Shown in pieces: positions 46,021 to 58,168 of a stretch of DNA of 64,000 bases. Below the pieces are notes generated by a model that worked only from the letters and a program-made list of their open reading frames with translations, was not told where the DNA came from and did not search any database. The first letter of the stretch is position 1. Each line of letters opens with the position of its first letter. A program made the translations under genes and the position numbers. Source of the stretch: Channallabes apus (taxonomy: Eukaryota; Chordata; Actinopteri; Siluriformes; Clariidae). Where the stretch lies: contig CM060105.1 of assembly GCA_030522415.1 (NCBI GenBank), positions 14,180,277 to 14,244,276 of the forward strand, written 5' to 3'.

Positions 46021-47144
46021 ACAAAACTATACTTCCCAGTCTACCGCTGAACACATTGTTACAGTCAGTAGATTTTATTCCTAGATTCCATGCACGCACC
46101 ATGCTGTCAAAGAAAACGAATCAACGCCTTCTGACTGCTCAGAACCTTTAATTCGACTGCATCACCATATAATACCCTGTTTCCATTTCCAAACTATAAA
46201 GGTTGAAATCTTTCTACTGTCTGCTGTTAGTGCGAATGTACATCCATTCTGTACAGAATTGGCGATAACGTGTTCTACGTCCATGGTTCTGTTTATCACT
46301 CTACAGCATGTGCTCACTGTATGCACTACTAGGATTCCCAACACACTGTGTCTTCACACCATAAATCAAAGACCTGCACCATCTGCCCCATCTGCCCCTC
46401 ACACCTGTGTCCTTGTAATGCGCACTACATCAAACACACACTCTCTCTGTGAGGCTCGGCCAATCGTCTGTCAGGGACAGGGCTCTGATGAAGGGCACAA
46501 ACGCCCTCACTCTCAAACTTGAAATTTTTATAAAAAATTTTTTAAAAGCTCTTTAAATTTGAGACTTTTTTTGTCTTTTAAGGTTTGACATATTTTTTTC
46601 CCCTGAAAAGCAAGAAGCTAAGGAGTAGGACTTTACTGGGTGAGTGAACTAAGCTCACTTTGACTGACAGGTCTGATCCCTCCATCCACTTTTCCTCTTT
46701 TTTTTTCCATTTCCTCTCTCGATCTTTCTCTCTTTATCTTCTGTACTCACTCTTTTTCCTTCTCACGTCTCCCTCCCTCAACCTTTCTCTATTTTTACCT
46801 CTTTTTTATCTTACCTTTCTTTCCTGCTTTTTATTTGTTCTTCACTGACGTCCTCACCCCTTTCTCTCTATTCTCTTCCATTTTGTCTCTTTGTCCCTTT
46901 TTTCTCTCTCTCTCCCTCTCTTTCCTCTAAGCTGTTTGACCACAAGAGCGATGACCTCTGACCTTGATTCCCATTCACCGATAAGCTTTTTGATTGATAT
47001 GTCAGCACATAAGAGGCTCTACTGCAAAGACTTTGAAAGGAAGGACTGACGAAGGATGCTCACACACACTTGCGCACACACACACACACACACTGCATGG
47101 CGAAGTCGTTGTCTCCCCCTCCCCCTCCCCCCGAGCTCGTCTTA
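46021..47144. other. zfpm2 intron, pyrimidine-rich and unremarkable
   Basis: 46680-46930 is CT-rich low-complexity DNA; a (CA)n tract lies near 47072-47093. No coding signal. Confidence 0.6.
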
Positions 47145-47320
47145 ATGAAATGAGTCCCGGGCTGTTTATTAAACGATGGAATTTGGCGTTTCTGCACGCA
47201 CGAGGAATGTTATCAGGCCAAAAACAATCCTGCCTGTGGTTTCACCCACATTAGCCACAGCTTTTTAAAAATCCAGAAGTTTCTTATCGAGCGTGACACC
47301 TGCATCTCCGAATGGCACTT
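47145..47320. promoter_or_regulatory. Complex intronic block, possible conserved non-coding element
   Basis: Non-repetitive, mixed composition sequence between two low-complexity tracts, with GATA-like cores (ttatcagg near 47212, cttatcgag near 47284) and a TTTATTAAACG Hox-like site. Call rests on composition only. Confidence 0.25.
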
Positions 47321-47379
47321 CCCTCGTTCATTGGCATGTATTTGGGTGAACAGACTCCAAGGTGCTTTGTGGAGATTAA

Positions 47380-47405
47380 GAGAGAGACAGAGAGAGAGAG
47401 AGAGA
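47380..47405. repeat. (GA)n microsatellite
   Basis: Short GA tract, followed by poly-T near 47452-47467. Confidence 0.85.
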
Positions 47406-48479
47406 ATGAAGGCTTATTTTATCATTTCTCATGGCTGGACTGCATCCAGAAGTTTTTTTTTTTTTTTGTCTTGTTGTTGTAATTAGAAAGCTTTTTAAGC
47501 GATAACAGCTGCCGGAGAATATGAATATGGAGAGAAGTGAGCCAGCTCTGCTTAAGATAGACAGACTCGCCTCCTCCTCCTCCTTCCTCTATCCATCCCT
47601 CACTCATCCGCACCGTTGTCCTGTGTTCATTACACCCGGCTGTCTCTTCAGATTTTATTACAACACAACTGTATAGTGTTTATGAAACAATACTTAATAA
47701 GAACTGCTGCAGCAATAAGAATGTTCAACTAAGTAAAAACGTTATAACCCATAATGTTTGTTTTGCGTTATATTACTCCATCGCTCACATATCAGTACTG
47801 AACCATAGATTGTTCATGAACCAAACAAACCCTCAATAAGGTTTTTGGTGAAGAGGGGTTTTTGAAGCTGGACTGTGGGATTTCTGGTCGTCGCCATCTT
47901 GGCAGAAGCTGACTTAACCACTTAAACGCAATGCTAATCCATGAATGAGCAAATGTGCAGAATGAATAGAATCTGTCTGTTGTTTGAACACTACTTACCT
48001 CAGTTACCACAAGTTTAATCCTAACTGAAATTCTAAGATGGCTAACGGTAATTTATATGCTAACGTTACTTTGCATTTGATTGAATTCCATCATCCATAT
48101 CCTACGCATCGTCCCATGTCAACTCCTAAATTCCTTTATAAGTTAAACTACAATGATTCCACATAGCTGGTTAGCTAAAGTGATGCAAAGCAAACAGCTA
48201 GCGGTTCACACCTCAATTATGCCTAATTGTATGTCTTTAGGTAGTGTTCGCTAATGAGTTATATAAAAATTCAGCCACTGTACATTCGTTTAAAATGGGA
48301 AATCTACAGTAGCTATGGAGACCAAAACCTTTTTTTCCCCTTCATCCCAGGCTACAAACATGTTTATTTCTAGTTTCTAGTTTCATTCTGGTAGTCGGGT
48401 TCAGTTCCCGGATTCAGATCATGCGGTGTGGATCAGCTGTGTATGCTTCACGTCTACGAGGTTGCCCTATTGAATTAAG

Positions 48480-48662
48480 TCAATACTTTAGAAAGTTGGG
48501 GTCAGAGCCCAGGGTCAGACAGGATACAGCACCGCTGAAGCAAACAGGGTTAAAGGTCTTGTTCACGGATTTACAGTGGCAGCTTGGCAGTGCCGGGGCC
48601 TGAACCCCTGACCTTCCAATCAGTAACCCAGAGCCTTTACCGTTTGAGCCGTCATGGTGGAA
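48480..48662 (-). repeat. SINE-like interspersed repeat
   Basis: Contains ggcctgaacccctgaccttc and ttaccgtttgagcc; the same layout as 28440-28632. Confidence 0.55.
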
Positions 48663-48808
48663 ACTTTGAGTTCAGTGAGGTTGGAAAATATTTCTACACA
48701 ATTTTAGTACAGGGTTCATGAATAAGGACCAATTTCAATTGCTAAATACTGGAGCTCCCGGAACTCATTTCTTCTCGCTTCTACTTTTTCATTCACTATT
48801 GGAAATTA

Positions 48809-48811
<3 letters not shown>

Positions 48812-48862
<51 letters not shown>
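48812..48862. repeat. (AAT)n microsatellite
   Basis: About 17 uninterrupted units. Confidence 0.95.
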
Positions 48863-50159
48863 CGACGACTTTTTAATCGTGCTGTGCTGTCTTGGTCTGG
48901 TAATAAACAATTCAATTATTTTTGTTAATTTTAGTGCATGTATAACTGATCTACAGTACGATTTCTAATACTGATATTTATTTATTTATTTATGGAATTA
49001 ATTCATTTATTTTTAATCAGAGTGGGTAGGGTTTCACACTTCCAAGTTGGGATTTCCCTGTCTGATCTGGCAACTCTCTTGAGCACAAAGCGAAGTTTGA
49101 ACAAGCAAATCCTGTGTGTAACTTGAACTAGGAGACAAAATTTTAACTAAAGAATTTCCTTACTTGCACCTTCAAGTTATTAGGTAGTGTAGACCTCATC
49201 ATCTTGGTGGGTTTCCTCCGAACACTACGGTTTTCACCCACAGTCCAAAGACATGCAGATTATGCTAAATATCAGAATGTCTAGTGTTTTGCTAGACATC
49301 ACTAGGGGCCACTTAATACCATATTATTACGATATCTAGGTGCTGATTTGATTTGTATTGTGATTTTGTAGTTAACTTGATTGAACATAATTTTTTTTCA
49401 GATTATGTTACAATTCTAAACAAATTACCCCACGTATCCCAACACAAACCCTTTATAAAGGCATTATAATTTTGTACATGTATGCATTTACGCTAACCAT
49501 GCTACGCTCATCTTTACTTTTTTCCTTTTTCTTATATTGCCAGGTCTTCCCCCAACTAGCCTCCGGCAAACCGACGGCAAGTGAAAAATGTGAGCTGGGC
49601 GGAGTGACGGATAGCGAGAAAGACGATCAATCCAGGCCAAGATGATGAGGTCTACACTATCTAATGACCGGAATGAAGTAAAGCTTCAGCCCTTTAAGCC
49701 TTGTCACCTCCTCGTCCCTTCATCTCCGGTGATCAAACCCTGGATTTACGACACCTCACAGCATCCGGCAGCTCCGTGATCTCAAATATTCCCTCCTCCC
49801 TGCACCTGACACTTCCAGCGTGACAGTCTCTCGAGATAAGAGAAATCGCTCTGACTGGATTGAGAGCAGGTATAAAACACTCGTTTAACACTTTCTTATT
49901 CCCTCTGCTTTTTACCACGTGTGCTTTTTCTAGACACTGCAGTATCTTAAAAAATGACCCAGAAAGTTAATAGATTACACAATTAATTCCATATTACATT
50001 CTTCTGTGTTATTGGCTACTTGTGCTCACATAGCATTATGGGTAACACCAAGCATTAGGCCTCAGCATTATACTGTAAATAATGATATTCATACTGTAGC
50101 CAATTATGTCACACTACACACTATAATGTGATTTTGCAGTATCACTAATATGGTAAAGG
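48863..50159. other. zfpm2 intron, no clear feature
   Basis: A short SINE-body fragment (ttggtgggtttcctccgaac...ccacagtccaaagacatgca) lies at 49204-49260. The rest is unannotated. Confidence 0.5.
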
Positions 50160-50440
50160 TTGAACTTTGAATTTCCCGACACCTTCAGGACCGAGGAGTT
50201 TACGCTCTGGTGTTTCTCTGTTCCTCAGCCGTCTTTCTCTCCTCCGTTGACTCGTTAACGACTCGCTGTTTAACTCCCCTCGGTTTCATGCCATGTCTTT
50301 TAATTAAAGCTCGCGACTCCTCGCAGGCACGCTGCTGTTCGACTGCGCCGATAATGAAGTATGACATTGCTGGAGATGTTTGGCTATTATTCTCCCTCGG
50401 TGTCTCTTTGTTCTTCGATTAAGAGTGATAACGGCTCTTA
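50160..50440. promoter_or_regulatory. Complex intronic block, possible conserved non-coding element
   Basis: A GC-balanced, non-repetitive stretch with cttttaattaaagctcg, gccgataatgaag and agagtgataacggc, that is homeodomain-like and GATA-like sites. The short ORF across it lacks protein features. Low confidence without alignment. Confidence 0.25.
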
Positions 50441-50799
50441 AATCTCTTCTTTCCTCTGGTCGTTTTTGCGCTGCGCCTGGGTTGTTCTCGCTGCAAACTT
50501 ACACATGTTCCATGAAGAGATTAATCAATTAAGCCACTAGAGATGAATGAAAGAGTCGGAGGGGTTCAAGAGAAATACCATTCTTTACAGTCGGGAGGAA
50601 GAGAGAGGTTGATAGAGTTATCTTCATGCTGAATAACACCACAAGTGCAGCAGGGAGGAGTCAGATAGGAGTCAGGGAGGAGGCTGTGTTGTTCACAGGA
50701 ACGTTTTTTTAAGAAACAGAGAAATATGGTTTGATCCATGAATGCATTTGTGGTTTGTCTGAAGTGTACAAAACTAGTCTGTGCAGATTCCTGTGATTG

Positions 50800-51310
50800 A
50801 CAAGATCAAAGGTCACGCCTCCATCACTGTGACTCAAGACACACCGACCACGCCTCCTTCAGGATGACTGACAGGACTAGAGGCCATGCCTCCTTCACTC
50901 AGTGATGTCAAAAAGGCCACATCGTTTACATTTTAACCAACATGTACAGACACAGAGGCCACGCCTCCTTCAGTGTGACTCGAGACATAAAGGCCACGCC
51001 TCCTTCACCGTGCCTTAAGACATAAAGGCCACGCCTCTTCCTTCAGTGTGACTCAAGACACACTAACCACAACTCCATCAGTTTGACTGACAGCACTAGT
51101 GGCCACACCTCCTTCCCTGTCAGTAAGTCGCAAAGGCCACACCTTTTTAATTTTAACTGACAGGAGCAGACACAGAAGCCACACCTTCTTCACTGTGACT
51201 CCAGAAACAAAAACCCCGCCTTCTTCACTATGACTGACAGGACTTGAGGCCACACCTTCTTCGCTGCCAGTGAGTCACAAAGGCCACACCTTTTCATTTT
51301 AACGAGCAGG
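50800..51310. repeat. Degenerate minisatellite, unit about 40-45 bp
   Basis: A dozen or so imperfect copies around the core aggccacgcctccttcactg with tgactcaagacac-type spacers. It sits in the zfpm2 intron, about 190 bases past the donor of the exon at 51497-51593. Confidence 0.85.
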
Positions 51311-51496
51311 TGCAGAGGCACCTCCTGTGCACAGATCCATTAGGTTAAACTTTTACAAAAACACCACATTCTTTCTTTTACGATCCTCTTTCTTGACTTT
51401 TTCGTAAGTTCAGTCGGGACATGTACTGTACTGTATCTGATACAGCACCAGTCGTGTAAAAGCCACAAAGCAGGTGGTCTATTAAATGACGTTTAC

Positions 51497-51593
51497 CTTT
51501 GCTGTAAACCACACAGTTATTCCTCGAGTCGTCTGCGCTGACCCACGTCACATTCATCAGCCACGGTGGACCTCCAGTCAGGACCAGCGGCAC
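51497..51593 (-). CDS. zfpm2: ZFPM2/FOG2 exon, PR-like region
   Basis: Acceptor tggttgtag and donor gtaaac. 32 codons plus [21 protein letters not shown] then [12 protein letters not shown]. Human FOG2 has [20 protein letters not shown] and NNCIVYSKG. It is phase 0 at the 5' end and splits Gly at the 3' end, matching the exon at 40948. Confidence 0.95.
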
Positions 51594-52309
51594 CTACAAC
51601 CAGATGAGGAAACAAGTACTTCAGTCCTGAGCAAACACGGACAAGTCTTACACTTCACCTCACACACACTAAGTGATCGAGTGTGTTTATTCACACCACA
51701 GTGATGTTGAATTCTGAATTGTGATTGGTCAGAATGTTTTGATTAACTTTGTACCAAAGCAGCTGACATGTTTATATTAAATTGCATGTGTTCTCCATAT
51801 ATGGTAAAGCCTTCACAAGGAGACATTGGTCTGTGGTGTCACTCAAATATAAAGTTTTTTCTTTGCAACACATTTTCAAACACGTGTAAGTCTTTCGAAG
51901 AGAGCAGTTAAAGCTTCGCAGATTGTTATGTCATGTTGTCGTAGATGTTGGACGCCACCAACCACACCGTCAGCACCACCACCAGCAGCTACTGTAGCTC
52001 TCAATGAATCAATGTAACATTGACATGCTTTAATTAAACAGTTGAGGTTTATACAATGTCCTGTAATGTAAATATACAAATAAATTGTTTGACTGGACTT
52101 AAATGGTTTTATTAAAAAATAATAATACAGCGCCACACATTAGAATACATTTTTGTTTTTTGTTTTTCTTTTCCTTTTTTCAAGATACAGTGAAGATATT
52201 ATTTTATAGCTCCAAGTGATAACAGGAATAAACATGTCATCATAGGAATAAAATAGGAATAAAACACTTGAGGACATGCTGGTGTTAGAAAATAACCAAC
52301 TTTCAGTAA

Positions 52310-53100
52310 GGCCTTGTTCACACGGGATTTAAAATCGAGCGTTTTTCTGGCGTTCGTAGCGTCCGGTGAGCACGGATCAAGCTCTACACATAGCAGTCAA
52401 TGAGAGTGTTCACACGGCCTTTGGTGACGTGCGTTTATATGGCGTCAAAAAAACGTTGCATGCAGATTTTTCTTGCCGTTCAAATCCCAACGGACGCAAG
52501 GAATCGCTTCTAGTGCGTTTTCTTCACGTTCATTTTACGCTTCAGGGGACTGGATATATCCCATGATCCTACATGCTATACATAGGGAAATGCGGAAAAA
52601 AGGCTAAATAAAGTGAAGTAGTCTCTCTCCGGGGCTAACACCAAATTGCATATTCGTGGCATTTTGACAATCAAAAGTCGAAACTGACATCCGACAGTAA
52701 TTGAAAAACTTGCGCGGAAATTTTCACATTTCTTCATAAACCACAAAAAGAACTTCCTTTAATCCGACGTTGTGCAGTCAGAGGGTGAACCCAGTAGCAG
52801 CGGCCATTTTTTTCTCTCCCTACGTCGCCGTATTACGCACATTTTTAAAACAAGAAGATTGATGTCTAATATAGCAAAATGGTCCATATTAAAAGGAGGC
52901 ACCTCAAATAAAATGACAAGGGCTTTCATATCCAGGTCCCGACACACTGCCCCCTACAGGTTAAACACACAAACTACAATTTGGGCTGCAGGCTGGCCTT
53001 AGACAGAGACAAACGAACGCCAGTGTAGAAGTCAATCGAACGTCTAGGACGCTCAGAGCGTCCGGTTATTCAAAAATTTAACGCCCGTGTGTACAAGGCC
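52310..53100. mobile_element. PIF/Harbinger-like MITE with TAA target duplication
   Basis: The ends ggccttgttcacacggg and cccgtgtgtacaaggcc are inverted, and TAA flanks both sides (52307-52309 and 53101-53103). The interior has paired cggacgc/gcgtccg motifs and no transposase. Confidence 0.75.
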
Positions 53101-53914
53101 TAACTGTTAGTGTTTTCTGCTATTTTCCTTCAACTGTGTTGACTTTCACATGCTTCCCCCTCTTTTTTTACCCCTTTCTCTAACCCCTCTTTTGCCCAAT
53201 TTCGTACCAGTTTTCCATGGTGGCACCAACACTTTGTTGGGCTAGAACAGAGAACTGCTTACGTCAGGCGCTGGGGGCGGGATTATCACGGCCAACTAAA
53301 AGTTTGTGACTACCAGCTTTATAAATCAGACTCAATATGCAACGGGCAGCTCAAGTGCTTTCTAGTAATGATAAAGTCAGAAGAGCTGCTCGCAAAGACA
53401 TGCTGAAGTTCGTCATTGTTGTTATTGCTTTTGTGCGTGACACTAATTTGTTTTGCTGCTGGAAAATATATACCGCGTACGTGTACAGTGACGTAATGAC
53501 GCGACTCTCTAGCCCATGGAGAAACAGGGCCAGTTATAAGGAAGTTCGCTATTGAAGCGGCTCTGAACCGGCAGCAGCACCAGACGTGAAGTAGCACCTG
53601 GTTCATTTTGGTGGTATCTGTTTCCTTAAGTTTCCTCCCTCATTCCTTATATGGATGTAATAACTCCGGGTGTCTGTAAAATGTTGTGCTCTTTGATGTT
53701 GAAGCACAGCGTACAGTTCTAGTGGTTCATTCATTCATTCATTCATCAAATTCATGATAAATTAACTTAACAGTAACTCTGCTTTTAACACACCACCTCC
53801 ACATTGATTATTTTCCTACAACAGCACAACACGTAGTGTTTTATTACTTATTGAAGAACAAATAAATAAATAATATATTGCCAAAATATAGTCATTAATA
53901 AACGATTCAATAAA

Positions 53915-53917
<3 letters not shown>
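53101..53917. other. zfpm2 intron, possible unidentified repeat
   Basis: 53210-53600 has the look of an interspersed element (accagttttccatggtggca; gggcgggattatcacgg), but no terminal repeats were resolved. (ATTC)n near 53728-53745. Confidence 0.35.

Positions 53918-53976
<59 letters not shown>
53918..53976. repeat. (GT)n microsatellite
   Basis: About 29 GT units. Confidence 0.97.
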
Positions 53977-53977
<1 letters not shown>

Positions 53978-54368
53978 TCTGAATGACCGCATTGTTAGCG
54001 ATCTCTCTTATCCCGTCTCGTCCCTGTGGGGATTTTTCGGGGCTCTCTGTGAGAGCAGAAGCTGAAGATCTTTAGTCTCATTGTACCTTCACTATCACAC
54101 ACACACATCACACTGCTTCCTGATCCAGGCACAGAAAGGAATTCAAAGAATCTGTGTGAGTGTGTGCGGTTTAAGATCTGGAGCTTTCAAGAGTACGCTG
54201 AGTGTTTCATAGCAGCGAGCCTCACGCTTTTTAAAAAAATACATATACATTTTTTAAAAAGTCACAAACGATTACAACCTACAGCCGAATCACAGATACA
54301 CTGTACGACGGCACTCTGATCCACCTTAAATCACTAATATCTCCTTTACAGACTCTTCTGTGCACAGC

Positions 54369-54477
54369 ATGTGTGTGTGTGTGTGTGTGTGTGTGATTTT
54401 TAAAGGGAAAAAGTAAAATGAAATATGAAAAGTAAAAGGAAAAAAAAATCAAAATGGGTCATTCGAACCTGAACGAA

Positions 54478-54509
<32 letters not shown>

Positions 54510-54522
54510 GTACAGGCATAGA

Positions 54523-54561
<39 letters not shown>

Positions 54562-54891
54562 AGGGGGAGTGAAGTGAGAGACAGACAGAGAGCACTCCTC
54601 TCTCTCTCTCTCTCTCCTCTGCTCTTTCTCCTGCTGAATCCTCTTTTTCCTTATCAGGTCTGCGCAGGCCTCCATCGGCCTCTCCCCACTCTGACAGGAG
54701 CAACAACAAAAGCTCAGCGATACAGAGAGAGGAACCTGCCACGGGCACAGATTACCCGTGACACACACACACACACACGCACACTTTCACTCATCTCTTT
54801 CTCTGACACTTGATTCACTCTGCACGCTCTATTTCTCTGAAACCTCAACTTCCGCAACTGGACACTAAAACACTGTACTCACTGTACTCGT

Positions 54892-54934
<43 letters not shown>

Positions 54935-54945
54935 TCTCTTCCTCT
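54369..54945. repeat. Cluster of GT, GA and CT simple repeats
   Basis: (GT)n at 54370-54395 and 54479-54509, (GA)n at 54524-54556, (CT)n at 54597-54616 and 54897-54931. The long frames crossing this are low-complexity artefacts. Confidence 0.9.
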
Positions 54946-55427
54946 CCCTCTCTTAAAGCTTTACTCTGAGTAAGTTGCTGTTAACACACTGGTGTTCTGT
55001 AATGTATTTTTGCCAGTAACATCAAATTTCTGTTTCTAACTACATTTCTCCATAAACTAATGAACCACGTGATTCTTGTTGTCCGTTTATGGCACATGTT
55101 GTGGAACGGCAATGAAACAAAATTAATTAATTGTTATCACTCACATTACAGCCGAACATTCCCTCATGTACATCTTTACCTCTGACTGCTACTAAGCTCC
55201 TTAATCAAAAAAGTTCACCACATCAACAGCGACACATTTTCCTACAGATCGTCTCCGCTGTCCAAGGTCCTGTAACCTGTAAATGAGCTTTTGATTTATA
55301 AACCATAACCAATTATAACAAACTGACTCGACCATACCGAGAATTCACCAGCACTCTATGATATATTACGTTATACAGAGTACAATACTACAACATGTCA
55401 GCTAATCATCAAAAAAGAGAGACATAC

Positions 55428-55552
55428 GGTGTCATTGGCTCCAGTAGATCTCTCTATTTTCCCAGTGAACGGCCCCCATGTGGTGCCGGGAGGAAGCGCC
55501 TGACGGGGACGGACGCCCGCTTCTGCTCCGATGCTGACCGCCTCGAGCTCTT
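55428..55552 (-). CDS. zfpm2: ZFPM2/FOG2 exon upstream of the PR-like region
   Basis: Acceptor tccccccacag, donor gtatgt; two bases plus 41 codons. The frame reads ELEAVSIGAEAGVRPRQALP then PGTTWGPFTGKIERSTGAND and T. Human FOG2 has [20 protein letters not shown] at this place. It joins the exon at 51593 in phase 0. Earlier exons are not found in the remaining 8.4 kb, consistent with a very long intron there. Confidence 0.9.
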
Positions 55553-55669
55553 CTGTGGGGGGAAAAAAACACAGTGCAGAGGTTTAAGTTAACACCAGAC
55601 CAGATATTTAGATCTTTACAGAACGGAAAACATTTTTTGATTAGTGTAAAATAATCATAATAATGTACT

Positions 55670-55675
<6 letters not shown>

Positions 55676-55700
<25 letters not shown>
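55676..55700. repeat. (TA)n tract at mariner end
   Basis: About 12 TA units directly abut the element, consistent with TA target preference. Confidence 0.85.
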
Positions 55701-55704
<4 letters not shown>

Positions 55705-56157
55705 TCAAAAATTATCCGTACTCCGCTTACATTAAAACTCCTGTACTGTCTTATCAGCGCTTTCTGTTTGAGCTTATTGTCTCCCCAGCCACTGCTGTGC
55801 AGGTGTGGACGTGTTACATCAGTTCGTTTGTAACTGCAGTGTGAGCAAAAATGGACGTCCCACTTTGTATTTTTCACAAAAGAAGAGCAGCTTGCAGTGA
55901 ATCTTTTTTTTGTGGTTTGAGGGTGTACCTGGTGCGCCTGTCTAATGAAGGTGAAAGTTTCTTAAAGAAAATCATTACTGGTGACCAGTGTTGGGTGTAA
56001 CGTAGAGTACTTCGATTAATTTTTTGTTGTAACGAGTTAGGTCCGCCATTTAACATTTAAGTTCTCAGTTATTTAGTTACTTTTTTAAAAATGTAATCCA
56101 TTATTCAGACAATGTATGTAATCCATGAGCCAGACAGCAGTCATTCTCAATCTCTTT

Positions 56158-56201
56158 GTGTGTGTGTGTGTGTCTGTGTGTGTGTGTGTGTTGTGTGTGT
56201 G
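56158..56201. repeat. (GT)n microsatellite
   Basis: GT units with two interruptions. Confidence 0.9.
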
Positions 56202-56674
56202 TGTAAAAGTCGTCCTACAAGTCCCGCCCCCAATATCCCGCCCCCAATATCCCGCCCCGGTTATACCCCTATCTCACCTACACAGTTTCGCGCGGTGGCC
56301 GTAAATACGGTTCATTATGATTCACCGTGAGTTTTTGGCATTGTGAGTACGTTTCCATCTTTCCGCGCGAAAAATTAAATTAAATTAAACATGTTTAATT
56401 TTTTGGGTATTAGAAAAATTAAACATGTTTAATTTTTTGGGCGGGCCTCGCGGAAGTTTGCGGACCTTTGCGACTTCGACCGTGAGTCAAACCGCACAGG
56501 TGAGATACTGTAGGGGTATTATTCCTGCTGTTATACCCCTATCTCACCAATGTGGTTTTACTCGCGGTGAGAAGAGGTGCTAGGCACTGTGAGCCACCGA
56601 CGTTCCGCTAAGTTCTGCAAACCTAATCACAGCGCCAAAACTTGCTCATACTTACGGCCACCGCACGAAACCGT

Positions 56675-58168
56675 GTAGGTAAGATAGGGGTATGAGTAGG
56701 TGAGATAGGGGTATGAGTAGGTGAGATAGGGGTATGAGTAGGTGAGATAGGGGTATGAGTAGGTGAGATAGGGGTATGAGTAGGTGAGATAGGGGTATTA
56801 GTAGGTGAGATAGGGGTATGAGTAGGTGAGATAGGGGTATGAGTAGGTGAGATAGGGGTATGAGTAGGTGAGATAGGGGTATGAGTAGGTGAGATAGGGG
56901 TATGAGTAGGTGAGATAGGGGTATGAGTAGGTGAGATAGGGGTATTAGTAGGTGAGATAGGGGTATGAGTAGGTGAGATAGGGGTATGAGTAGGTGAGAT
57001 AGGGGTATTAGTAGGTGAGATAGGGGTATGAGTAGGTGAGATAGGGGTATGAGTAGGTGAGATAGGGGTATGAGTAGGTGAGATAGGGGTATTAGTAGGT
57101 GAGATAGGGGTATTAGTAGGTGAGATAGGGGTATTAGTAGGTGAGATAGAGGTATTAGTAGGTGAGATAGGGGTATTAGTAGGTGAGATAGGGGTATTAG
57201 TAGGTGAGATAGGGGTATGAGTAGGTGAGATAGGGGTATTAGTAGGTGAGATAGGGGTATTAGTAGGTGAGATAGGGGTATTAGTAGGTGAGATAGAGGT
57301 ATTAGTAGGTGAGATAGGGGTATTAGTAGGTGAGATAGGGGTATGAGTAGGTGAGATAGGGGTATGAGTAGGTGAGATAGGGGTATGAGTAGGTGAGATA
57401 GGGGTATGAGTAGGTGAGATAGGGGTATTAGTAGGTGAGATAGGGGTATGAGTAGGTGAGATAGGGGTATGAGTAGGTGAGATAGGGGTATTAGTAGGTG
57501 AGATAGGGGTATGAGTAGGTGAGATAGGGGTATGAGTAGGTGAGATAGGGGTATGAGTAGGTGAGATAGGGGTATGAGTAGGTGAGATAGGGGTATGAGT
57601 AGGTGAGATAGGGGTATTAGTAGGTGAGATAGGGGTATGAGTAGGTGAGATAGGGGTATGAGTAGGTGAGATAGGGGTATTTGTAGGTGAGATAGGGGTA
57701 TGAGTAGGTGAGATAGGGGTATTAGTAGGTGAGATAGGGGTATGAGTAGGTGAGATAGGGGTATTAGTAGGTGAGATAGGGGTATTAGTAGGTGAGATAG
57801 GGGTATTAGTAGGTGAGATAGAGGTATTAGTAGGTGAGATAGGGGTATTAGTAGGTGAGATAGGGGTATTAGTAGGTGAGATAGGGGTATGAGTAGGTGA
57901 GATAGGGGTATTAGTAGGTGAGATAGGGGTATTAGTAGGTGAGATAGGGGTATTAGTAGGTGAGATAGAGGTATTAGTAGGTGAGATAGGGGTATTAGTA
58001 GGTGAGATAGGGGTATGAGTAGGTGAGATAGGGGTATTAGTAGGTGAGATAGGGGTATGAGTAGGTGAGATAGGGGTATTAGTAGGTGAGATAGGGGTAT
58101 TAGTAAGTGAGATAGGGGTATGAGTAGGTGAGATAGGGGTATGAGTAGGTGAGATAGGGGTATTAGTA
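56675..58168. repeat. 21-bp minisatellite, about 71 copies
   Basis: The unit is gtaggtgagataggggtat plus GA or TA/TT variant bases. Because 21 is divisible by 3, the - strand is open through the whole array, giving a spurious 544-residue PISPT(H/N)T repeat. A rarer variant, gataga, occurs at 57145, 57292, 57817 and 57964, showing a 672-bp internal duplication. The unit matches one arm of the element's own internal inverted repeat, from which it probably arose. Confidence 0.95.

Noticed and set aside
54400..54774. - strand ORFs of 124 and 99 residues
   Set aside because: Low-complexity translations of GT, GA and CT repeats.
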